NCBI GenBank assembly: GCA_024699855.1
Contig: JAMPIQ010000002.1
Location: 15,314,001 to 15,378,000 of the forward strand
Direction of reading: 5' to 3'
Source: Aphelenchoides besseyi
Taxonomy: Eukaryota > Nematoda > Chromadorea > Rhabditida > Aphelenchoididae
DNA: 64,000 nt
The stretch's first letter is position 1. Each line of letters opens with the position of its first letter. Of the stretch, positions 26,715 to 39,100 are shown in pieces. The notes under the pieces are model-generated. The model searched no databases and was not told the DNA's origin. It saw only the letters and a program-made list of their open reading frames with translations. The translations under genes were made by a program, and so were the position numbers.

Positions 26715-28167
26715 CTAGTTTATTTCCTCTAATCGAATCAACACACTATCCGACTGAAAGCGGGCCCAAAAGACTATGAGAACTACGAGAACGTAGATTC
26801 GAATTAACAACCGTACGCTGATTTTGAAGTATCCGACTACGAAATAAAGTCGACAATGTTTTTGTTGAACGTACGCAATGAATGTGTTGATTAGCGAGTA
26901 GGTCTAAAAATCGATAGACGTTAAGTTTCAAGTTTGTACTTACACCCTCATCTAGCAGTTTACCCGAAACGGCGAGATTCAGTATCGATTGGGGAAGTGC
27001 GTCGAAGGAGTAATGAAGCTTAGCGATCAGTAACGCGTGCATCAACGAAGTAATCAGTGAATCGAGCAGAAGAATCAAATTGATAGCGAGTTCTGGCCAT
27101 GACATGAAAATGTCGATGATCGAGACGATGTAGAAGAGTTGAACGAACGAGAAGCAGAGTTGCAAGTTGACCCAAAGTCTAAAATCGTTTCATAATCATG
27201 TCGACGTTCGGACACTTACCCCACGTACCAGTGAATTGATTTGTAGAGTCCAATGTTGTTCTTGTACCCAGAAACGTAGTGCTTGATTACCGGCAACTGA
27301 CAGCTGTTACTATCGCTGCGTAGATCTTCTGCCAATATGATGAACTCGTTGCCAACAATACACGTGTGAATGAACACGTGAGATGTTGCTGCCAAATGAG
27401 AAAGGCCGCAAAGAACACCGTTGAATATGATGGCACCGGTTATTGACCAACTCAACACTTCGTTCGAATCGTATTTCTCAAACTCGTTATCCGCATGCAG
27501 TTTCCGTAGAATCGAAATCCCAACAATCAACAGAACTCGAAAGACATTGTAGGAAATAGTCACGTACTAAAATCTGTGGTCTCCAATAGATAAAACGACA
27601 CTTACATTTACAGATCGTAGGTTTCTAGTTTTTCGTAGCACACTCGCTCCACTCGTTTCCATGAGAAGCGACTGAAAGACCGATGTTCGTGCCCGGAAAT
27701 TCCATGTCATCAGGTACAACATACTCAGAAAGCCTACAAGACGTGGATAACTATTGAGCAGTTTGTTCGCTAACCTTGTAGCTTGATGAAATAAGCGGCA
27801 AGAACAACGTAGATTGAACTTCGAAGCGGGTCATAGCGGATAATTGAATAGGGTTCGAGGAGCAGAATTCCGACTACGACAATTAACAACAACAAAACGA
27901 AGGCAACATGTAGACCGTAGAGAAGCTGTTTCCACGCTTTTGCTGAATTGCAGTTCGGTTTCCGAAGGTCGAATAGCGTGTTTATCAGAAAGGTGGGAAG
28001 ATGCAATCGACTCAGCTAAAGACAATAAACATTTAGTTGAAGAGAAGGACTTGAAATGTTGTGTATGATTTGAAAACATTGCATTAGAAACTTACGCATT
28101 GATTTACGTTTTGTTGAAACAAAAGTTCCGAGTCGTAGGTTGAGAAGTTTAACTGCAGAAATGGCAT
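26715..28167 (-). CDS. Gustatory-receptor-like seven-transmembrane protein
   Basis: Five or more exons on the minus strand encode a multi-pass membrane protein with at least six clear hydrophobic helices, among them VAFVLLLLIVVVGILLL, VTISYNVFRVLLIVGISI, CFSFVQLFYIVSIIDIF and VRLLIRIYVLVVLIVFWA, with short intervening loops. The last exons end with NTFIAYVQQKHCRLYFVVGY and a final helix. The arrangement of a conserved last helix behind a short intron fits the insect/nematode gustatory receptor superfamily (GUR/LITE-type). I considered an innexin but saw neither the YYQW motif nor the extracellular Cys pairs. The start at 28167 is the first in-frame ATG, although open frame continues upstream without ATG. 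Ligand unknown. Confidence 0.5.
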
Positions 28168-30443
28168 TTCGGTGCCGTTGCTTCTCAGCGTTAAGACACC
28201 GTTCGATGGTCGAACTTCCGTTGATACGCGTGTGGGAGACGTTTTTGACAGGTTTTGTTTGATAAACTTTTAACAGATTGTCAACAAAAAGCTCAGGGTT
28301 TCATTCATCTGACCGAAGCTTCAATGTAATCAAAGAAAGAGCTCTAGAGTTCTAATCATCGAATAAGCTAACGTCATAATATCCGAACCAAAAAGCAGCT
28401 TACGAGTCTTGGACGTGCCGTTTGCAGATGTTTGTTAGTCAACGATCATTGAACGAAAAGAACATAAGCATATGGAAACAGGAAGCTAAACGACTGCTGT
28501 GACCGTTGAGTCGAGAAGTTTTGTTGACACTTGCTCTTGTGCGCCAAGGTCTTTAACCCTTCGGAGTCTTGTGGTCGTCAACACTGGAACTTTTTTGGGG
28601 CCATGAACAAAAGTGAAGAGCGGGAATAGATAAGAAGTCGGATGAAGTGGCTGGGTTTTTATGGAATGTTCATTTGACTACGAGAATAAAGGCGACGTCT
28701 TATGCCGCAAAATATGTCATGATACCGAAAAGACGTCGCTCCAAAAGTTCCCAACAATGCGATTTTGTCTACAATTTGTTCATCGTGTTTATGTGAAAGT
28801 TATTTTCAGGTTGATATTTAGAGTTTTCGACGATTGACGTGTTGTTAGATATGGAACTTGGGAGAGAGAGTTCATGCATCAACGAGCTCAGTAGCTCTGC
28901 GCATCTCATCAACTTCGCTCGTTTCTTGTCAAACATCGACCGAAAGTAATCGCTAACTCCATTGTGTTGGCAAATTTATGTCTTGGACGTCGCGCGTAAT
29001 TCGAAAATCTGACGAGTAGGATTTGCGGATGATAAACGACGTTGCTTGTGTTTTCGAAGGCATTAGTACGTTGGGTGTATTGGAAAAAAACAGAAATTCG
29101 TTTGCATGCCTACGAGAAAGAAACGAGTAATTAAATCGCATCTTAAGGTTATGAATGTAAACAGTGAGAGTTGAATGGAAATGAGTTTTGTATCATTTCG
29201 TTATGACTAACTGGACAAAGCAACTGCTTTGTGATCTCGAAAAGGTTCTTTGATGGAAACGACGAGTTGACGGCGAACGGAATCACGTTGCTGAATAAGT
29301 CAAACGAAATCTGAAAAAACTCCATTGACCTATGAATCACAAAAGTTGAAAGCATTACGTGTATCAATCGACGACAACTCATCCCGAGATCATAAAAAAG
29401 AGCGGATGTAAAGCCGCCATTGCTCTCGTTTCCAAATCCCAAAGGACGATGATGCACGATGTATTGTGCGTGCAATCAACCGCAATTTGCCTCTTCACCT
29501 GAAGTTTTGTTCGCTTTTACTTCTCGACTTTGTTATTTCGATCACGGATGAATTACTCAACGGGAATATCGAAATGTCGATCGGTACAACACAAAAAAAC
29601 GTCGGAGGCCCGATGAATGAAAACGGGAGTCGACAAATGAGCGTAAATTTACCCGATCGTCTTCTGGAATCGCCCGTTGAAGCCCCACGCCAATTTGGAT
29701 ACGTGGGAGAAGAGCGAATTGAACTCGATCGTTTGTTTTGTTTTCTTTATGTCGCGCACAGAATTGAGGTCGTCCGTTTTTCGGAACGGGTACCCCATTC
29801 GATGTTATGCTTATTTACCATCGTTGATCAGGAAATTGACGACTTGAGTGTTTTTCGTTCGATTTTGAATCGTGAATAAAGACCTTCGTTTTCCAATTAG
29901 CTGACTCACTTATCTTTGCTTTCGAGACTAATATGCGTGCATGTTCGATTTTCTTCGCTCATTGAGGATATTAACGATGAGCGAACTCTATTTGGTTAGT
30001 GACACATGTGTTCGTTTGTCCACTAAGATCGGTGCAAGAGCGCGACGAACGTCGGCCGTTCCAAAGCTGCACGAGCTCACGCGCACTCCCGATTTCACGA
30101 ACCAGCGGCGACTCATCGCGCGGTTTAAAAACCCCAACAATCGGACACAAAAGAAGATGATGATGGGGAGGTCATCGGTTTGTAATCCTTAGGGTCGACA
30201 ATTGAACAGAAGTTTATAACGCCAAGAGTTTTCTTCCCATACAGTTGACATCACTTTCGATTGATTGGATTGTCGGAATGATAGTTTGAAGCTTGTGAGG
30301 CTTTCAACTCCTCTTTTCAATTGAACTTTAAAGACGTTGATGTTCGCGCATTCATTCTCCACGACCATTGATTCTCGTATTCTTTAGCAGTTTAACGGGC
30401 AACTTTTCTGTTGCTGCTCAACTTGGCCCACTTGATAACCGCG
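28168..30443. other. Region with only weak reading frames
   Basis: On the minus strand, frames at 29149-29475 can be joined by a canonical intron (CAC|GTAATG...TTTTCAG), but no start or domain is recognised. On the plus strand, 29466-29879 encodes 137 residues with a hydrophobic lead (FCSLLLLDFVISI) and an overlapping AATAAA at its stop, yet the only early start is GTG. One of these may be a real small gene. The rest looks intergenic. Confidence 0.3.
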
Positions 30444-31694
30444 ATGAAATCGGCAGCCAATTCTCGAAGCCTTTACTTCGTTCACATCAAATTTTTGTCA
30501 AAAGTTTTCATTTTGATTCTGTTGACTTCGATTGTTGCGGATTGTTCGATCACACACAAAGATGTAAGTTCTGTTGGAGAATAGCAATTTGATATTGGTG
30601 AGTTAAGATTGTGGACAAGGATCAGGATGCCGAAGAAACGGTGCTGAGTAGCAAAGATTTTGAGAATGCACCCGATAAGGAGATCGATTTGCGAAAACTC
30701 GGAATTGAGGTTCCTGACGATCCGACCATGGGAAGTAAGGCCGAGGGCGATATTGCCGTGCCGAATGTTCGACGTTTCATGGACGATAAACCGGGACTTG
30801 GTCGTAATGCCATTCGACAGTCTTATCGGTGAGCTCTTTGGTTCTGAATTCAGAAGTCGTCTTTGATGCACGAACATTGAATTGAACTTTGTAGGCGTTG
30901 GCCAAACAATGAAATCCCGTACACGTTGAGTACGCAATACGGAACGTATTCACGCTCAGTCATTGCGAAGGCAATGAACGAGTATCATCAGAAGACGTGT
31001 GTGAAGTTCGTAGCTAGAGATCCGAAGCGTCATCGTGATTACATTTACATACATCCGGACGATGGCTGCTATTCACTAGTCGGTCGAGTTGGTGGACGGC
31101 AACCGCTGAGTTTGGATTCCGGTTGCATTCAGACGGGAACGATCGTGCATGAGCTAATGCATACGGTCGGATTTTTTCATGAGCAATCACGGTAAACAAC
31201 TAAATTGTATAATGGAAACGAATTCTTTTAGATATGATCGTGACCAGTACATTGACATCATTTGGTCGAATGTTATCAACGGAGCTGACGATCAATTCGA
31301 AAAGTACGGAATGAACGTGATTGATCAACTGAACGAACCATACGACTATCAAAGTATAATGCACTATGGCCCGTTCGCTTTCAGTTCGAATGGCAAGCGA
31401 ACGATTGTGGCGCGAAAATCCGGTGCTCAGAAAATGGGTCAACGAGTGCAGTTCAGTGAGATCGATTTGCGTAAGATCAATCGACTTTATCAGTGCGGTA
31501 GTACACGGTCAGGATCGTCGTCAGCACCGGCTGCATTGCCGGCCGCCGCCGTTCCACGAATCACGAACTCACGGCCGCAGGTACCGACGAGTCGTTTCGG
31601 AAGCTTACGCGGTCGCACATTCATGACATTTAACACGAGACTGCGTCCGGTTATGAACACGGGCAGTCGATGGGCCACACGCACTTACGGCTAA
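30444..31694 (+). CDS. Astacin-family zinc metalloprotease (NAS type)
   Basis: A secreted endopeptidase of the nematode astacin family. The ATG at 30444 gives a basic N-terminus and signal peptide (VFILILLTSIVADC). An acidic propeptide follows, then the mature domain beginning near RRWPNNEIPYTL. The zinc-binding and catalytic signature HELMHTVGFFHEQSR lies at about 31150-31194, and the Met-turn SIMHYG at about 31355. Cys residues at CVKF, GCYS, GCIQ and YQCG match the two conserved disulfides. Introns fall at 30551, 30830 and 31194. A Ser/Ala/Pro/Arg-rich tail ends at TAA 31694. An alternative donor (CAG|GTACCG at 31581) would instead join this gene in frame to the ShKT exons at 31927-32462. 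Confidence 0.9.
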
Positions 31695-31926
31695 ACACAT
31701 GCTCATCTTAAGTTCTCAAAATACGAAGTTACATAATCGCATAAGAGCGGGTTGCTGAACTTACACACCTTTTCAATTGCTATCTTCGTTGCCTTTATGC
31801 TCATTTGTCAACACGTTACTACGAAACCTCAATCGCATAATAAACATAATAAGTTTGATCACACGCGTGCTGGCTTTGCTTGAGCATCGAACACAATTGA
31901 GAGGCATCACAGGATCATGTTTGTAG

Positions 31927-32462
31927 GAAACTCATTTCGTCATTCATCCTCACACTTCAAGTATAACGATTACAAGTGGAGCGAGTGGAAGCCAAACGAA
32001 CAATCGACCAATTCCGAATACGCAACCGATTACACCGATTGATATGAACGAGTGTACGGACAAAAATTGGCGCTGCACATTTTGGTCGATGTCGATTTTC
32101 GGTTACTGCGAGCAGTTCGAAGAGATTCGTGATGAGGTTTGCGCCTACTCCTGTGGCACTTGTACAGCACAACGAATGGCTCAAAGTGGTCGGTAGCAAC
32201 GCGCAGAACTATCGGGTTATCACACTTCGTTTCAGATTGTGCGGACAAAAGTGGAGCTTGTGAGCGGATTCACGAGCAAAGCTGCTCGTCGCCGTTGACT
32301 CAACTGATGTGTCCGCGTAGCTGCGGGATTTGTGGCGATTCGCCGAGCCGCGAACTCAACTGCGTCGATTTGTCCGATTCGGAGACCTGTGAGCACGTTC
32401 GAAATCTTCAGCTTTGTGACGTTCGAATTGATTGTGCCAAAAGCTGTGGTGTGTGCGGTTGA
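31927..32462 (+). CDS. ShKT-domain cassette, probably the C-terminus of an astacin isoform
   Basis: The open frame starts right after TTTGTAG at 31926 and contains a Ser/Thr/Pro/Asn linker followed by three six-Cys ShKT-like modules: CTDKNWRC..CEQF..CAYSCGTC, CADKSGACERIHEQSC..CPRSCGIC and CVDLSDSETC..CAKSCGVC. A short intron near 32190-32234 lies between the first and second module. ShKT modules bind ion channels or act as protease appendages. In nematodes they commonly follow astacin domains. No ATG or signal peptide begins this block, and phase 0 at 31927 matches phase 0 after ..SRPQ at 31580. I infer an alternatively spliced 3' end rather than a separate gene. Confidence 0.75.
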
Positions 32463-33242
32463 ATTCCATTTCGTCTTGTTATCAATTTTATCAAAAGCCC
32501 GCCACCATTTAACACCCGGTTTCGCATTCCAGCGCAAGAAAAGGTCTACGGGTTTTCACGTGAACGTTTCGTCTATTTATCCTCTTTACTCGCTTCTATT
32601 TTGTTTGCAACATTTGCAACTTGTAGCCGATAAACAAGTTAATTGATTCATATTGAACGAACTAATTGAATGTTCATTGAAAGAAGAAGATTGATGCGAC
32701 AAGTTTGGTGTTCTAGCTCGTGTATAAGTGTAAAGAAGTTGATGAATGAGCTGCGGAAAGTATCGAATTGTCTGATTGCTTAGTTCGATTGGTACATTCA
32801 ACGCTTTTTTCTTTAACCAACGCATTCGGATGCTTCGGTGTTTTCGGTTGGCTAGGAACTCATAAATTTGTTCCTCTCGTACCTTCACGTTTCGTTCTTA
32901 TTGTTCATTCGGGAACCCGTTCGGACATCTTTTCCTTTTTTCATCAACATGCCATTCCACGGTTGATAGTTTCGAGCGGGAGAAGGAAACCTTTGCGCTT
33001 GTTACAAATCTTTTCCGGCATTCTATCGATTCTCGGCGAAGTGGTCGATGAAGGGGACCGACAAAAGCGGCGGCTAATTGCTTTGGCCGAGACTCGTGAA
33101 AACCGTCAATGTTCTCAGATTCCGTGAAATCCACACCGTAAAGACGTACGCTTCAACGTCCGTTACCTTCTACTTAAACGTTCTTGCCGAACTTGGTTCT
33201 TTTAGTTTTTATTCTTGTTTTTAAGAAACAAGTTTTTGCGGC
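32463..33242. other. Intergenic region upstream of the decarboxylase
   Basis: Overlapping frames on both strands (32586-32888 minus, 32768-33127 plus) lack domains and mirror each other, so neither is supported. It probably contains the decarboxylase promoter. Confidence 0.4.
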
Positions 33243-35182
33243 ATGGATCCTGATGCATTTCGGAAGCACGGAAAAGAGATGGTCGACTTCATTGCCGACT
33301 ATTGGGAGACATTGGCCGATCGGAAGCCGATGCCCGACGTTCAGCCGGGATTCATGAAGAATTTGGTAGGCAAGAAATGTGAGAATGAAAATTCGAAGAG
33401 TTTAGATTCCCGACGTACCACCCGAAACACCAAGCGAATGGCCAGAGATCTTCAGTGAATTGGAACCGGTGGTTTTGAGTACGAACACCAATTGGCATCA
33501 TCCCTATTTTTTTGCTTACTATCCCACGGCTTGTAGCTATCCGGCACTTTTGGGCGATATGCTCAGTTCGGCAATCGCAAGCATAGGATTCACATGGGTA
33601 GATGGAAATCATATCGTAAATACACGAATCAATTTAGAAATCAAGTCCCTCAATGACTGAACTTGAGATGAAGATGACTGATTGGTTGGCAACTGCAATT
33701 GGACTTCCGGAGTGTTTTCGAAATTCAGATCCCGGACCGGGCGCTGGGATCATTCAATGTACAGCCAGTGATGCAACTTTCGTTGCAATTTTGGCTGCCC
33801 GCTCTCGTATTGTTGCGGTGTGATGTGCAAAGCAAAAGGTTCATAATCCTTTCGTTTTCAGTCTTTAAAAAGCAATCCGTCACAATTCGAGAAGTTAACT
33901 AATGCCGTGAACAACTTGCACATCAAGTCGGCCATCACGAACATCTTCGACTCGTCGTCGCCTGTTGATTCGAAAGAGAATGGCAGTGTGACAACATTCG
34001 AAAGTCACGATGGTAGTTATTTCAACCGTTTGGTTGTCTATTGTTCTGAGCAGGTCCGAATTGTCGTCTATTTTTTATTCGTATTCTTAGGCCCATTGTT
34101 CGGTTGCTAAAGGAATCATGTTGTCCGGAACGAAAATGCGTAAAATCGCCGCAAACAGAAACAATCCATCGAAGAACTATTGCATTGATGTTAATGCGCT
34201 ACGTCAAGCAATTAAGGTAATATCCATAGCTGCGATGTTTATAAACCTTCTAACGGATAGGAGGATCGGGACCGTGGCTTAATTCCATACATTTTGATTG
34301 CTACTGTTGGTACCACAAGTACATGTGCTGTTGACGACTTGAAAGCCTTGGGACCGGTTTGTCAAGAGGAAAAGATTTGGCTGCATGTTGACGCCGCATA
34401 TGCCGGTTAGTAAACTGTTTGGTTGATAGTTTGAAGAAAAATTTTAAGGTAGCTATCTGTTATGCCCCGAGTTTCGCGGTATGATCGACGGAATTGAGTA
34501 CGTCGACTCATTCAACTTCAATCCACACAAAGCTATGATGATTACGTTTGATTGCTCACCGCTTTGGGTGAAAAACGCCACCGAAGCATCACTTCATTTC
34601 AACGTCGACGCCGAGTATTTGAAACACGAACATCAAGCCGTCGCTACGGACTATCGAGTAAGTAGAATCGACGGCCAAATGTCTTAGTGGCTGTTTAGCA
34701 CTTACAAATCGCGTTGGGTCGTCGTTTTCGTGCGCTGAAAGTTTGGTTTGTATTGCGAGCATTAGGATTGGAACGAATTCGAGAGTTTCAACGAATGGTC
34801 GGTTCATTTAACGAACCGAACATAAGATTCAAGCGTTGAGTTATAGCAAGTCAAATTGGCAAATCTGTTTTCTCAATTGATCACGTTGGACAAACGATTC
34901 GAACTCGTCGTTCCGCCTCATTTAGGTCTCGTATGTTTTCGATTAATCGTAAGTTCAGGGCGAACACTAACTGTTGAATAGCTTCGCATGTCTTAGGGTG
35001 ACAACAGACTCACTAACGATCTCTTGAATGCCTTAAACGCTGACGGCAGAATCCATCTTGTTGCCGCCAAAGTGAACGAAATTTTCTTTTTGCGTTTGGC
35101 CATCTGCAGCGCCGCAACGAAAGAATCGCACGTTGAAGTTGCGGCAAAGGTGATTAGTGAATTAGCCGACAAAATTCAATAA
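33243..35182 (+). CDS. Aromatic-L-amino-acid decarboxylase (group II PLP enzyme)
   Basis: A PLP-dependent decarboxylase that makes monoamines such as dopamine, serotonin, tyramine or histamine. It starts [19 protein letters not shown], the classic N-terminal swap helix. Other hallmarks: [15 protein letters not shown] (substrate loop), [47 protein letters not shown] (PLP-contacting Asp/Ala) and the PLP lysine in NFNPHKAMM (about 34525). The C-terminal domain has [15 protein letters not shown] and [15 protein letters not shown], ending at TAA 35182. About nine introns of 40-50 nt. The length suits the DDC/TDC/HDC family; the substrate cannot be told with confidence from the visible residues. 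Neuronal expression is expected from the family only. Confidence 0.92.
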
Positions 35183-36162
35183 CTCAAAACGTTCCTGTAA
35201 AGACTTAAACCCACTCTTTAAACTTACGAGCGTATGTAGTAAATCAATGATGATTGAACATTTCCGGCTATTTTGTTTAGTTTATTCAATCCAAACAACC
35301 TCAACCAACAATTACTTCATTAGATATCAACAACATAGTCTCACGATAAGAAGATGGAAGAGTAGAGGTCCTCACGCGAAGAATCTTTTTGAAGGTCGGC
35401 AGTCGGAAATGGATCTTTGTCGAAAAGTGTGGCAACTTTAGTGGTAAAATCAAAAAAGAACAATCAATGGAATAATTGGAGCCATTCCCGTCTGAACCGA
35501 GTCATTGCACTAGTGTTACGAAAATATAGGATACGAAATACCGAGTTTTGAGTTTAATAGAACGAAAATACAACGAACGTTCTTGTTTACCATATGAGAA
35601 GCGAATTACAAGTTGTAGACCAATGGTTCGAAGAGAGCAGGTATGTTGGTTTGTGAGGGATGGGTTGTGAACAGGAGAAGGAAAATCGCCGATAGAGCAA
35701 CGAATATCGTGGAGAGAAGAAATGGCAGAACCTAATGTATTGCTTGTTTCCTAGTTAAGACGAATCCTATTTACACAGAATGGCAGCGACTGTATGATGT
35801 CAAAATACGAATAACCCTTTTCCTTTAATGCACAATATGTCCGTGGTGTCCTAAAGTAAGGAGTCGAGAGGAAGAGGTGCTCAGGAACATTGGTTTCAAC
35901 TTTGGTTGAAATTGTTTGCCCACAAGCCATCGAAACTTATATGGTGGAAAACAAATGGAGATAAGAAGGAAGAATAGAAAACGTTGCATCTGATGAGCGA
36001 TTTTCCGGCGTTTGATTTTCAGGCGTAGAATCACATTCTACAGTTTACCCGTCGCAATAAAACACGCATTTCTCAAGTTTACATGCACGCACGGTGAGAA
36101 TTAAGACAATTGAGGTTATGATTTTGGAGAGTAATAATTTAGGAAACATTTTCGAAGAGAAC
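35183..36162. other. Intergenic region between convergent genes
   Basis: AT-rich DNA holding the 3' flanks of the decarboxylase (+) and the CAP gene (-). There is an AATAAA near 36056. The short frames at 35247-35441 and 35825-36034 have no domain. Confidence 0.4.
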
Positions 36163-39100
36163 TTATTCTACGGTGTTCTGGGAAATACGATTGTTTTCGG
36201 TTTTACTTTGATTGTCCCATTGATTGACGACGTGATGGTCGTCGTTAGATTTGTTGCCAGCATTGCTATTATTCGGTGTTGAGTTTGCCGTTGAGTTGTT
36301 CGAACCGTTGTTTCCATTTTTGTTGTTCGAATTTTGATTCCCATTGGAGTAGTTGTTCTGGTTGCTGTTGTTGTAGTAGTGAACGTTGTTGTTGTTGGCA
36401 TTCACGGTGACATTACGACTCGGAGCCACGTAGTTCTCGGGCATGTAACAGAGACCATCGTAGCAGGCCGGTGCATCTTCGGGACATTGCGAGCAGATTT
36501 GGCCACGATTATACGCCCATGTGAACGCCGGCGCCTGAAATGGCTACAAAACCTCACACTTAGTCAACATCGATTTGCATAAATAGAAACAAAAAGGTGA
36601 AGCACAAAAAACACACACGAAGAATATTAAGTCTGTGGTTTGTCGATTAGATCGTTCGATTCGTTTTTCAAAAGTTAGTGGCAGATGAGCGCGCGTGAGC
36701 AAAGCACAAATTGAAAATACGACAATCACACTGCGAAGCTATTGAAAGTTAAATTGAGCCGGGATCAGAAGTTTTTGGAATGTTTTTCGATTTACTGAAG
36801 GTATTGAAGACTGATTTTCTGTGAGTTCGAAATTGGGTTAAATGGTCGCCAAGAGAGATCATTTAGGTTCTGTAGCGTTGAGTTATGCTTTCAAAAAGTG
36901 GCAACAAAATCGACATTGACCGCTTGAAGGTCGGGAACCCTCTCGAAAAGACAAAAAGAAAGTACAGTGGATGGAGTGTTATGCGTCTATTCTACTAACC
37001 GCGTAAAGCTGTCCATTTCCATTTACGAATACCCTGTTTCCTTGCGGATTGTAGTGACAAACGAAAACGTTCTGATGTCCTCGACCCAGAACACCCCACA
37101 CATCTCGACATCGTGCATATCCACAGCCGACCAAGTTCGTTCGTGCCCAGACGACCTGAAAACACGTTCGGTATATTGTAATGGCTATTTCAATTGTACT
37201 GAAGAGTTGAATTTTTATGTTCTTGATCTTTTGCTTTTAAAGATTAATCTTCTGCTTGCGCTTCATCAGCTCGTTGATGTTCGAATGAGCGTCCGGTTGT
37301 AATGTGGCGATAAAAACGGTTTTCCGTTCGATTCCCATCTCTTTTTTCGATTGCGCGCAAACGCATTGCGTTCGCAAGTGAATCGCGCAAACGCGCCGTC
37401 CGTGTCGGACACGCTACGCAACCCGAACGTTTTCTCTTTCCGGAACACATAAACTGGAAAGCGCAAATCGGTTTAAGTTCGACGCGAAAACGTTTTTCTT
37501 TTGCCCACTTCCGGCGAATTAAACGTCGACGACCAGTCGATCGAAGCGATTTTTGTATGTTGATGTAAAGTTGTCACGTCGAAACAGATGGACGCGTGTG
37601 CGTTGGAAGAAGTTGCGATTCCGCTCGAATTGAAAAAGGTGTTGATCAAGAAACAACCACACACTACCGTATAGTTCCTCACAGTTCGAAAGTCAACATT
37701 TGTTTCGCTCGACGTTCTTTCACTTTGTTTTTTAAGCACCGGAAGTGCGGTTTTTGCGTGCGCACGTGCAAATCACACGCAACGTTTTTCTTTGCGCGAA
37801 GTGGACAAACCAAACGAACAGTAGCCGGAAAATTTGTTTTTTTTTTTCGGGTTAACTCAACGGACGTCTGTAATTCGCGTTGAAGAGTTTAAAGTCACGA
37901 TGGAAATCGACGGCGGTTTTGATTGGTTACGGTAATTGAAAGTGTTGACGACGTTCATTTCCGATGGCAATCAATAACTCGACTCACGATGTGAAATCGT
38001 TTTGAACTTGTTACCCGGAGATCTTTGAGTTAGAATGACAAAAGCAATGAGCGAAGTTATCGTACAAAAACTGTCAACTTCAAACATCGCAGTGATTGAC
38101 CAATGTACGGCAGACGGAAGGCCGATCAACCGGCCTTCCCGACACCCTTCGAGTTTTTTCATTGACACATCGATAGCAAGCCCGACGCTCATTGCGATCG
38201 ATTTGCAAAACAAATTTTGAACATGTTCAGCGGCCATTCGTCAACGAACGTCATTGACTTTGCACACGACGTTCGACACAAACCGCCACGAGCGAAATGA
38301 ACTCTCGGGTCAGACGGAAAGGAATGCTGTAAACTGCTTTTCTTTTCGCCAACTTCTGACCGTTTCCTCAAAACTTCACCTTCGAAGTCCCGAAGTTGCG
38401 GAAGTGCACATTTCAACTTAAACGAAAACTGCGTTAAACTAATTTTACAACCAACTTTTGGTATGAACGGCGAGTGTACGTCCATTGCTGTCCATTGATG
38501 ATCATAATCGACGGACAACCGGTTTGCGATGATCGAAAAACCCCAACAACATTGTGACAATCATCGATTGACAGTCAGACATTAGCGGTTCGTGGAGACA
38601 CCAAAAAACGTAACTTCTTCCCTTGACTTCATGATTAATGCACAACTGCCAACGCCGTTACGATTAAGAGTTCAAGCAGAATTATGCAGAAAACGTTGCT
38701 GTGTAGCAACTTTGAATTCGTTTGTCGATTTCAACTTTCAAGGACATAAAATTTGTGGCGCTAATCGACCCGATTTGCGAGGGTTTCTAATCAAGACAAC
38801 AGCGGGAGAGCGACTAATCGAATGTGTCGATGGAAATTATAACGTTCAAGCGTTGACCGACTTAAGTCCTCCGGTAGAGTGTACTTCCGGTTGGTAGTGA
38901 GTTCGCGTTAATGTTACTCATCACAAGCTCTAATTTCCGGCGATTTCATTAGCAAAAAACATGTGACTCCGTGGCGAAGAGCGCTAATCCAATGATCTAG
39001 CCGTTGCCTAGAAGTTCTTTTTTTAAACGAACCTGAATGTAATGACCACAACAATGCTTGTAGCCCTGACTGCAACCACAACGCGGATTATTGACTTCGT

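Noticed and set aside
26715..28167. Innexin or serpentine receptor of another class
   Set aside because: No YYQW motif and no paired Cys in the loops; the last-helix arrangement fits gustatory-type receptors better, though only moderately.
29466..29879. 137-codon plus-strand frame with a hydrophobic lead
   Set aside because: The early start would be GTG with no ATG before the middle of the frame, and it overlaps spliceable minus-strand frames; kept only as a note.
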